From assembly GCA_002413075.1 (NCBI GenBank), contig DHWG01000097.1, positions 1-11,607 on the forward strand: a DNA stretch of 11,607 bases. The letters run 5' to 3'. Position numbers and translations under genes: made by a program. The notes below the pieces were generated by a model. That model did no database searches. It saw only the letters and a list, made by a program, of their open reading frames with translations, and was not told the origin of the DNA. This document shows, piece by piece, positions 1 to 6,499 of the stretch; the first letter of the stretch is position 1, and every line of letters begins with the position of its first letter. Origin of the DNA: Desulfosporosinus sp. UBA5188. GTDB lineage: Bacteria; Bacillota; Desulfitobacteriia; Desulfitobacteriales; Desulfitobacteriaceae.

Positions 1-8
1 GCAATAAG

Positions 9-59
9 GTTGGTTCAAGGAAACCCTTGTCCCAACGGCCTCCGCGAATGCCGATAGGC
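9..59 (+). promoter_or_regulatory. Possible structured RNA leader upstream of the Fic gene (3' part, cut by window edge)
   Basis: The sequence folds into a two-tier hairpin: GTTGG (9-13) pairs with CCAAC (32-36), and inside it CAAGG (16-20) pairs with CCTTG (25-29) around an AAAC loop. A second element follows, in which GCCT (38-41) can pair with AGGC (56-59), or CGGC (36-39) with GCCG (50-53). These mutually exclusive pairings just before a strong ribosome binding site at 72-79 would suit a leader that controls translation. Everything to the left is missing, so I cannot name a class. A riboswitch 3' end is one possibility, and chance pairing is another. Confidence 0.28.
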
Positions 60-851
60 TATTTATCTTTCAAGGAGGTATGTAAAATAGCTACTTTTAA
101 TAGAATCGAAGAACTTTTAGGGGAGCTAAATTCATATAGACCCCTTACTGCAGGTGAGCTATTAAGATTAAGCGAGGAATTTTTGATCAATTTTACGTAT
201 AACTCTAACGCCATAGAGGGGAATACCCTTACCTTGCAGGAGACCGCCTTAATCATCAAAGAGGGAATAACGATTGATAAAAAGCCACTGAAAGATCATT
301 TAGAAGCAGTAGGTCATAAGGAAGCTTATCTCTATGTGGAGGAATTGGTCCAGCAAAAGGTTCCACTGTCAGAAAAGGTTGTCAAAGACATTCACAGCCT
401 CGTTCTGATGGATAACCGTGAGGATAGAGGAAGATATAGACGTGTGCCAGTAACTATTATGGGAGCAGTTCATACACCCCCACAACCATATCTATTGCCG
501 GCGAAAATGGAACAACTGATTCTGAAATATCAGAAAATGTCTTTACAACATGTTGTTGAACGTTTATCACGATTTCATCTGGACTTTGAAGCCGTACACC
601 CATTTATTGACGGTAACGGCAGAACTGGCCGCTTACTTTTAAACCTTGAGTTGATGAAGGCGGGCTATCCGCCCATTAACATTAAATTTGGTGATCGTAA
701 ACGATACTATGATTGCTTCACAAGTTATCATACAAACGGAGCAGACTCGTCAGAGTTGGTTTCTCTTGTTGGGGAGTACCTTGAGGAAGCGCTATTGAAA
801 TATGTAGAGATTGTCAGAAACGCTCATGAAATCTCAAAAATTCAAAGATAA
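48..851 (+). CDS. Fic family protein (AMP-transferase, N-terminally autoinhibited type)
   Basis: This is a Fic-domain protein, which typically uses ATP to AMPylate a hydroxyl side chain of a target protein. Numbered from the ATG at 48, the catalytic loop H-P-F-I-D-G-N-G-R-T-G-R starts at His184, with the catalytic His, the acidic metal-binding residue and the phosphate-binding GNGRxGR all intact. The inhibitory helix S-N-A-I-E-G-N is at about residues 53-59. It fits the (S/T)xxxE(G/N) motif whose Glu blocks ATP, placed N-terminally as in class II Fic proteins, so the enzyme is probably self-restrained. No C-terminal winged helix is visible. The start is doubtful: TTG at 27 lies in a predicted hairpin, ATG at 48 has no SD, and ATA at 87 has the best SD and the best family-like N-terminus. 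The target is unknown. A bidirectional terminator follows. Confidence 0.9.
   Translation: MPIGYLSFKEVCKIATFNRIEELLGELNSYRPLTAGELLRLSEEFLINFTYNSNAIEGNTLTLQETALIIKEGITIDKKPLKDHLEAVGHKEAYLYVEELVQQKVPLSEKVVKDIHSLVLMDNREDRGRYRRVPVTIMGAVHTPPQPYLLPAKMEQLILKYQKMSLQHVVERLSRFHLDFEAVHPFIDGNGRTGRLLLNLELMKAGYPPINIKFGDRKRYYDCFTSYHTNGADSSELVSLVGEYLEEALLKYVEIVRNAHEISKIQR
72..79 (+). promoter_or_regulatory. Strong Shine-Dalgarno site that points to a non-ATG start of the Fic gene
   Basis: AAGGAGGT is a near-perfect match to the anti-SD sequence. The only ATG close to it (80-82) touches it with no spacer and is followed at once by TAA. In the Fic frame the codon at proper distance (7 bases) is ATA at 87-89, which gives an N-terminus reading M-A-T-F-N-R-I-E-E-L. 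I recall this as the place where many Fic proteins of this subgroup begin. The site therefore either serves an ATA start codon or is left over from a start that has mutated. Confidence 0.6.
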
Positions 852-879
852 TGAATTTCGCAAGAGGCTAAAAAGAATA

Positions 880-914
880 GGGCAGCAAGACCCATCACAT
901 GGGTCTTGCTGCCC
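880..914. terminator. Bidirectional intrinsic terminator between convergent genes
   Basis: A perfect 16-bp stem, GGGCAGCAAGACCCAT (880-895) with its complement (899-914), closes a CAC loop. On the plus strand it is followed by TTGATTAATTC, only a weak T-tract. On the minus strand it is followed by CTATTCTTTTT, which is T-rich. It sits between the ends of the Fic gene and the leftward beta-propeller gene, so it probably ends both transcripts, more efficiently on the minus strand. Confidence 0.8.
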
Positions 915-952
915 TTGATTAATTCAAAATTGGAAGGCAGCGACAAAACTTC

Positions 953-3010
953 TTAGTAGGATACACTGTTTTTCTCCTGTAGGGAATCTAGGGCATTGGC
1001 TTTGATCATTCCTTTAGAAATGGTATAGAGCGTATCCTTGATGTATATAATTCGTTCAATGGTCTTGGAATTGTACCCATAATTTTGCCCAGATTTCAAG
1101 AGGTCAGCCTCCTTAAGATGTGTAATTTTGCCTCTTAAGGTGAAGCCCTTTTGAAGATCAAGCTGATAAACATAAGCACCTTGGAAGGTGAATCGGCCAT
1201 ATTCAGGCGTAAGTTTCGCCGAATTTGCTGCCACAGGATTTTTAACTTCCATAAGGGTAACCGGGAACGATAAAATTCCCTTCTCCTTATCAAACAGCAG
1301 CGCCTTGTTGTTGCGCAGGACTTCGGAATCAGTGCCTCGGTCACCAATGACCGTTTTGAACATTTCCACAGGCTTACTAACATCTGTGACATCAAAGATG
1401 GCGAGTTTAAGGCCTTGGTTGAGGGCTATAGCCCCCCCATTTTTGTTGATCTCTACGGTGTCTTTGCCGAACCCTATGATGTGGTTCTCATCATAGGGTT
1501 GGAGATAATCACTGAAGCCCGGTATTTTCAAAGCCCCTAAAATTGTCGGAGCAGCTGGGTTTTTGAGATCAAGGACAAAGAAAGGGTCAACATTTTTGAA
1601 GGTTACCAGGTAGCCACGATCTCCTATAAACCGAACGGAATATAACCTCTCTCCAGGGGCAATATCTTCAAGCTTACCCGTCAACTTAAGGTCTTGGTCT
1701 AAGATATAAACATTATTTTTGGACGTCAATTCATCGGTTCGCCAGATTTCTCCCGTCGTTGTAGCAATCCTGAAATTGTTATGATCTTCATCCATAGCAA
1801 ACTGATTAAGAATTGTCCCCGGCACTTCGCCTTTCGCTTTAAAGGTCGTTCCACCTTGAGTCAGTGCGAACTTATAAAGAGCGGTCGTTGTTTTACGCGT
1901 ATCAGGGCTAAGTTGGCTAGCCGAAGTAGAAGAGGAAGAGGAAGAGGAAGTAGGGGCTGGTTGTGGCACTGCGAGGGATGGAGGCGAAGTCACCGGAGGG
2001 TTCGAGGGCTTGATCAGCTGCTGTTGGGTGACGGCCACATAGAGATTTGACGTGGACGCATAGATCGTTTGACCTGAACCCAGATATGAGGAGACTTGCA
2101 TAGGTCGACCTTTTTGATCAAGATCCAGCGCACCGATTAATAAATAATTGGGTTCGATAGAGTTTGGAAAGTAATGAATGTCGTTATAACCGATGTTTAC
2201 GAAGTCCCCTTTACCCACAGAATCTCGATAACTCGGCAGGGGCGGTTCGAAGCCCTGGTTCTTAAATTGATACGTATCAATATATTTGTTCGCGATGACA
2301 TAGAGGCTAGAACCGACCTTACGTGAAGACACGTACAACCCGTCAAGTTCAACCTCCCGGAGTTTCTTGAGATTGCTTTTGTCAGTTAGGTCGTAGATGA
2401 TCACCTTGGAAGTGGATCGATTAAAGGTCTGAGGATAGAGTTGGTCCTGGGAGCCTTGTTTGGTTTGTGGGACTGGAGCGCCTGGTTGGCCCTCCGTAGG
2501 ATAATAAGCATTGCCCATTACGACAAGATAGTGATCATCGACATACAGTTCCTTAGGGGTAAACTCGCCTTGTTTAAAACTAATACTGCTTACGATACTC
2601 ATGTGATCAGTTGGATAAACTTGTGCTACGATGAGCTCTTGACGGTTCACTTGGTAGATATATTGACCATCGTTTTTAACGATATCAGCTTCATCAACAT
2701 CAGCAACTTGTCGATTCGTCGTTGAATAATCAGAACTTCCTCCCCCCAGTATAGCATTGGACGAAGCGTCAGCTGGAGCTGATGCTGATTCAGCCGACTT
2801 AACCATTCCTTGTCCCTGCAAAGTTCCGGAGCTTTGAACTTCAGCCAATATACTTCGTAGCTTGTCGACTGATCCTAGGGTAGGCAGACTCTGTTCCTCC
2901 GTTAAATTAGGGGTTAAGGCTTGGTTTGTCGTTTTACTCATTCTAGGCCAAGCGAAAACAATCATAACCAGCGCGAGTAACACAAGTAAGTACCGAACTT
3001 TCTTCATCAT
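953..3010 (-). CDS. Secreted/membrane-anchored Beta_propel domain protein
   Basis: The 685-residue product matches the family of secreted proteins with a C-terminal beta-propeller (Beta_propel, COG4880 type). Family hallmarks are visible: T-N-x-Q-V-x-D-V-D-E-A-D-I-V-K-N-D-G-x-Y-I-Y at about residues 98-119, and a block around 460-510 containing Y-S-V-R-F-I-G-D-R-G-Y, then D-P-F-F-V-L-D-L, then K-I-P-G-F-S-D-Y-L. The N-terminus has K-K-V-R followed by about 14 hydrophobic residues and no lipobox Cys, consistent with a signal peptide or membrane anchor and an extracellular propeller. A Pro/Ser linker at about 340-372 interrupts the propeller. The molecular function of the family is not known to me. 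Two adjacent Met codons (3010 and 3007) follow GGAGG at 3015-3019. The second has the better spacing (7 rather than 4 bases), so the real protein may be 684 residues. Confidence 0.88.
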   Translation of the reverse strand: MMKKVRYLLVLLALVMIVFAWPRMSKTTNQALTPNLTEEQSLPTLGSVDKLRSILAEVQSSGTLQGQGMVKSAESASAPADASSNAILGGGSSDYSTTNRQVADVDEADIVKNDGQYIYQVNRQELIVAQVYPTDHMSIVSSISFKQGEFTPKELYVDDHYLVVMGNAYYPTEGQPGAPVPQTKQGSQDQLYPQTFNRSTSKVIIYDLTDKSNLKKLREVELDGLYVSSRKVGSSLYVIANKYIDTYQFKNQGFEPPLPSYRDSVGKGDFVNIGYNDIHYFPNSIEPNYLLIGALDLDQKGRPMQVSSYLGSGQTIYASTSNLYVAVTQQQLIKPSNPPVTSPPSLAVPQPAPTSSSSSSSTSASQLSPDTRKTTTALYKFALTQGGTTFKAKGEVPGTILNQFAMDEDHNNFRIATTTGEIWRTDELTSKNNVYILDQDLKLTGKLEDIAPGERLYSVRFIGDRGYLVTFKNVDPFFVLDLKNPAAPTILGALKIPGFSDYLQPYDENHIIGFGKDTVEINKNGGAIALNQGLKLAIFDVTDVSKPVEMFKTVIGDRGTDSEVLRNNKALLFDKEKGILSFPVTLMEVKNPVAANSAKLTPEYGRFTFQGAYVYQLDLQKGFTLRGKITHLKEADLLKSGQNYGYNSKTIERIIYIKDTLYTISKGMIKANALDSLQEKNSVSY
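1929..1950. repeat. GAAGAG hexanucleotide microsatellite encoding a poly-Ser linker
   Basis: Three full GAAGAG units plus GAAG lie inside the beta-propeller gene. Read on the coding minus strand they give a run of Ser codons in a Pro/Ser/Thr-rich linker. Because the unit is six bases, slippage would add or remove two Ser without breaking the frame. Confidence 0.75.
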
Positions 3011-3024
3011 GCATCCTCCATTAA

Positions 3025-3046
3025 TCTTATTAGTAACGCAATAAGA
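3025..3046. promoter_or_regulatory. 7-bp inverted repeat next to the beta-propeller ribosome binding site
   Basis: TCTTATT (3025-3031) and AATAAGA (3040-3046) are perfect inverted repeats around 8 bases. They lie immediately upstream, on the minus strand, of the GGAGG site of the beta-propeller gene. They could be an operator or a small 5' UTR hairpin. I could not place a convincing minus-strand promoter in this gap. Confidence 0.3.
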
Positions 3047-3070
3047 ATTTCCCCACTACCCTTATAGACG

Positions 3071-3085
3071 TAACGAGTGGCGTTA
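3071..3085. promoter_or_regulatory. Inverted repeat TAACG-N5-CGTTA in the divergent promoter region
   Basis: Two 5-bp arms, TAACG and CGTTA, flank AGTGG in the middle of the region between the divergent beta-propeller and helicase genes. The position, upstream of the helicase operon's -10, would suit an operator, but arms this short can occur by chance. Confidence 0.22.
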
Positions 3086-3123
3086 AACTGACACGACGAT
3101 CTGAATGAAACGCTCGCTTTTTA

Positions 3124-3132
3124 TGCTATAAT
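3124..3132 (+). promoter_or_regulatory. Extended -10 promoter of the XPB helicase operon
   Basis: TGC followed by TATAAT is a perfect extended -10 element. No good -35 exists 17 bp upstream (AATGAA), which is common for extended -10 promoters. Transcription should begin at about 3139-3140. The mRNA would then start at or just before the ATG at 3141, with the ribosome binding site AAGGAG (3159-3164) about 20 bases in. Confidence 0.65.
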
Positions 3133-3170
3133 TATACCGAATGTCCTATGTAAACGATAAGGAGAAAATG

Positions 3171-4874
3171 ATGCCAGATCTAAGCAATCCTGTGATCGTC
3201 CAAAGTGATCGTTCAGTTCTTCTAGAAGTACTGAACCCTCTTTTTGAAGAGGCTCGTGATACCTTAGCAATCTTTGCCGAATTAGAAAAAAGCCCTGAGT
3301 ACATGCACACTTACAGAATTACCCCATTATCCTTATGGAACGCTGCGTCCAGTGGGGTTACAGTGGCTGACGTGTTAACAGGTTTAGAGCGATATAGCAA
3401 ATTCCCACTGCCCGTCGCCGTGCGCACGGAAATTCAGCAGCTCATGGGTCGGTATGGTTTAGTCAAACTCATTCGGGACGGAGAGAAGCTCTTTTTGGTC
3501 GCAGAGGATCCGGTGATCTTATTAGAAATCATTCGACACAAAGAGGTTAAACCCTTGCTGGTAGAGAATGCCAGGGACGAAGATTTGAGGACTTCTTCTC
3601 TAACTCAAGTTGAAATTATTGCCGAGGCGCGTGGACCCCTGAAACAGCTTCTCATGAAACTCTCTTATCCAGTTGAAGACTTGGCGGGTTATAACGAGGG
3701 TACGCCTTTAGAGCTTGCATGGCGGTCGGATCAACCAGAAGGGGAACCGTTTGCTCTACGCTCCTACCAGACTGAGGCCGTCGCCACCTTCCACCAGCAA
3801 GGCTCGGTACGTGGCGGTAGTGGCGTATTAGTGTTACCTTGCGGGGCAGGTAAGACCGTGATTGGCATGGGCGTCATGGTGGCGTTGCAGTGCGAGACAC
3901 TCATTTTGACGACCAATAATAGTGCCGTCAAACAGTGGCTGCGCGAATTGGAAGATAAGACCACCTTAGCAGCAACTCAAATGGGCGAATATACTGGTGA
4001 GAAAAAAGAGATCTGCCCGGTCACGGTAGCGACTTACCAGATTCTCACTCACCGCTCGTCCGCTACAGCACAGTTCACTCATTTTCACCTATTTAATGAA
4101 AAGAACTGGGGTCTCATTATTTATGATGAGGTGCATCTATTACCGGCACCGGTTTTCCGCGCGACCGCCGATTTGCAGGCCAAGCGGCGCCTGGGATTGA
4201 CAGCCACCTTAGTCCGGGAAGATGGCAAGGAAGAAGAAGTCTTTAGTCTGATCGGACCCAAGAAGGTGGATGTTCCTTGGCGCCTCTTGGAAGCTCAAGG
4301 CTGGATTGCCACTGCCGAGTGCACGGAGTGGCGAATACCCATGAGTCCATCTCGCCGCATGGACTATGCCTTAGCCGAAGAAAGAGAAAAATTTCGGTTG
4401 GCAGCAGAAAACCCGCGCAAGCTGGAGCGGGTGTTTGAGCTGATGGAGAAACATCAGGAGGATCTGGTATTGGTGATTGGACAGTATGTGCGTCAACTTG
4501 AGATGCTGGCCCGTGAGCTGAAGGCCCCTTTAATCACCGGGAAAACACCGCAACGGGAAAGGGACCGCCTGTATGAAGAGTTTCGCAGCGGTCGTGTGCG
4601 CCGCTTAGTGGTTTCCAAGGTCGCCAACTTTGCCATAGATTTGCCGGATGCGAATGTGGCGATTCAAGTCTCTGGCACCTTTGGTTCTCGTCAGGAAGAA
4701 GCGCAACGGCTTGGCCGAATATTGCGGCCCAAGCAGGGAGACGGTAAGGCCTATTTCTATAGTTTGGTCTCTAAAGACACTAAGGAACAGGAGTTTGCGA
4801 TGCACCGTCAGCTTTTCCTCACGGAACAAGGGTACGCTTATAAGATCATGATCGAGGAGGAGTTAGAGATATGA
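3171..4874 (+). CDS. Bacterial XPB-type superfamily 2 DNA helicase
   Basis: This is an ATP-dependent 3'-5' DNA helicase of the XPB/ERCC3 family, 567 residues from the chosen start. Residues about 7-110 are the XPB/Ssl2-like N-terminal domain. Motif I G-A-G-K-T is at 225-229, the XPB-typical DEVH box at 319-322, and motif III with the XPB RED signature (T-A-T-L-V-R-E-D) at 344-351. Motif VI Q-R-L-G-R-I-L-R is at 512-519. All catalytic motifs look intact. By family knowledge it probably unwinds or remodels DNA during damage repair. It is first in an operon and overlaps the next gene by ATGA. The start is a choice: ATG 3171 is 6 bases from AAGGAG, ATG 3168 only 3, and ATG 3141 would need nearly leaderless translation. 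Confidence 0.92.
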   Translation: MPDLSNPVIVQSDRSVLLEVLNPLFEEARDTLAIFAELEKSPEYMHTYRITPLSLWNAASSGVTVADVLTGLERYSKFPLPVAVRTEIQQLMGRYGLVKLIRDGEKLFLVAEDPVILLEIIRHKEVKPLLVENARDEDLRTSSLTQVEIIAEARGPLKQLLMKLSYPVEDLAGYNEGTPLELAWRSDQPEGEPFALRSYQTEAVATFHQQGSVRGGSGVLVLPCGAGKTVIGMGVMVALQCETLILTTNNSAVKQWLRELEDKTTLAATQMGEYTGEKKEICPVTVATYQILTHRSSATAQFTHFHLFNEKNWGLIIYDEVHLLPAPVFRATADLQAKRRLGLTATLVREDGKEEEVFSLIGPKKVDVPWRLLEAQGWIATAECTEWRIPMSPSRRMDYALAEEREKFRLAAENPRKLERVFELMEKHQEDLVLVIGQYVRQLEMLARELKAPLITGKTPQRERDRLYEEFRSGRVRRLVVSKVANFAIDLPDANVAIQVSGTFGSRQEEAQRLGRILRPKQGDGKAYFYSLVSKDTKEQEFAMHRQLFLTEQGYAYKIMIEEELEI

Positions 4875-6499
4875 GCGAGCCAACGAAGCCCAAGTTCCGA
4901 CCAGTTTTTGGCACGAAATCAATCGAACTAGTTTCTCCCTTGACCCCGATGCCCCAACCAACTTCCACTGCTAAAGCTTCGACCACTAAAACTTCGCAAA
5001 AAAAGGGTTCTACTCAGAAGAGGGCTAAACATATGTCTTTGCCGAAGTATTTTTCTTCGCTGGACCCGACCGAAAGAATCCTCTTGGCTTATACCGTCTT
5101 TAGAAAACCTGAGGACTGGGGGATGAGTGACTTTTATACTTATACCTCCGATAACTTTAGCTATCTTGATAAGGATTTGCCCGGTCTAGACTATCACGAA
5201 GTGACGAGATTATTGACTCAGTGGACAAAAGCAGGCATCTTGACGTCTGGACGTTCTTATAATTCGTACAGTCTAAACGACGGTGTCTCTGAACCGTACT
5301 GGAAGTGGTTGAGGAATCAAGCGCCGCCAGACAACTTCGATTTTAAATTAGAAAAGATTTACCCCTCATTTTTATCAGACAGTTTAGATAACCTTCTAAA
5401 TTTCCTGGTGATGGTCGATCAAGGCGAGGTTTTGCTGACCCGCGCTCGTGAGATCAATAAGCATTCTATGAAGCGCATCCTGACTTCCTTGACGATGCCC
5501 GTTGGGCAAGCTGAGTATTTTAATCCAGAAAGTTACTTCAACTGGCTGTTGAGTATGGCTCAGTTTATTCAACTCATCGGGTCAAGAGGGGATCGGATGG
5601 TTTTGACAACGGCCGGGAGGGACTTGCCAGAAAGCCTTCAAGTGGAAGAGTTACTCTGTAGAATCTTTCCGACTCACTTTGATTCCATTCCCCTGAAAGG
5701 ATTTTACTTAATATTGCCTTTATTGGACCGCTGTACAGAGTGGACAAGCTGGGCTCATATGGTGGATACTTTTATTCCTGGAGAGCATGTGGGTAACCTA
5801 GTAAGACTAGATCGCGTGATCAGTATCCTCGATCCCTTGCGATTTCTTGGCCTTCTGGAGTGGGGCGAGTGTGAGGGCGATATCTTGGTTCGTGCCACCG
5901 CACTGGGTCAGTTCTTGTTTCCTAAGTTGTTACGGGGGGATGATCTTAGAAGGCTTGGTCCTGAAATTAAGATTCTGACTGATCAGGTCTACCCCATGAA
6001 TGGCCCAGATACAGCCTATGTCCAACCGAATTTTGAAATTTTAGTCCCGCGTTCAGCGTCTTGGACAGTTCGGTGGGCGCTAGGTCAATTCGCAGTGCTT
6101 GAGCAGCAGGATCAGATGCTGAAATATCGTTTGGATAAGACGTACCTCATGAATGCGCTCAAACGTGGTATGCCGGCCGAAGATGTGATCAAGCTGCTTA
6201 CCAAGCTAAGCCCTTATCCTTTGCCAGAAAATCTCGTGATCACCATCCAGCAATGGGTAGAGAGCTTTGGAACCACGAAATTTTTAGAACTTAGCCTTTT
6301 GGAATGCAGCACACCGGAACAGGCAGCGTCCATCGCATCAGCCCGTAAATACCGGGAGTATGTATTCGGTTTATATAGTCCTACGGCAGTAATCGTACGC
6401 GAACCGGAAAAGCTACGTAAGCTCTTAGAGAAGCAGGGCATCTATCCATTACCAGGCATTCTGGGTGGAGAAGAAGTCGCAAGAGGAGGTCAGCAATGA
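4871..6499 (+). CDS. XPB-helicase partner protein with a helicase-associated C-terminal domain
   Basis: The 542-residue product is not itself a helicase: no Walker A or DEAD/DEVH box is visible. Residues about 25-58 are a Ser/Thr/Lys-rich basic stretch, likely disordered and able to touch nucleic acid. Residues about 60-150 are helical, with a winged-helix-like V-T-R-L-L-T-Q-W followed by Y-N-S-Y-S-L. Residues about 378-470 align by eye with the N-terminal domain of the upstream helicase (shared V-Q near the start, an F-A-x-L-E block, Y-R, N-A, D-V, P-L-P and I-Q-Q). This corresponds to the helicase-associated domain called Helicase_C_3 or XPB/Ssl2 N-terminal domain. It starts in the helicase's stop codon (ATGA) behind GGAGGAG, so the two are translationally coupled and probably form a complex. 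A role in DNA repair is inferred. Confidence 0.85.
   Translation: MSEPTKPKFRPVFGTKSIELVSPLTPMPQPTSTAKASTTKTSQKKGSTQKRAKHMSLPKYFSSLDPTERILLAYTVFRKPEDWGMSDFYTYTSDNFSYLDKDLPGLDYHEVTRLLTQWTKAGILTSGRSYNSYSLNDGVSEPYWKWLRNQAPPDNFDFKLEKIYPSFLSDSLDNLLNFLVMVDQGEVLLTRAREINKHSMKRILTSLTMPVGQAEYFNPESYFNWLLSMAQFIQLIGSRGDRMVLTTAGRDLPESLQVEELLCRIFPTHFDSIPLKGFYLILPLLDRCTEWTSWAHMVDTFIPGEHVGNLVRLDRVISILDPLRFLGLLEWGECEGDILVRATALGQFLFPKLLRGDDLRRLGPEIKILTDQVYPMNGPDTAYVQPNFEILVPRSASWTVRWALGQFAVLEQQDQMLKYRLDKTYLMNALKRGMPAEDVIKLLTKLSPYPLPENLVITIQQWVESFGTTKFLELSLLECSTPEQAASIASARKYREYVFGLYSPTAVIVREPEKLRKLLEKQGIYPLPGILGGEEVARGGQQ

Noticed and set aside
80..85. ATG at 80 as the start served by the strong SD
   Set aside because: It has no spacer from the SD and is followed directly by TAA, so it encodes nothing.
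1188..2725. Plus-strand ORFs within the beta-propeller gene
   Set aside because: They are antisense shadows of a strongly supported coding region and have no SD or family resemblance.
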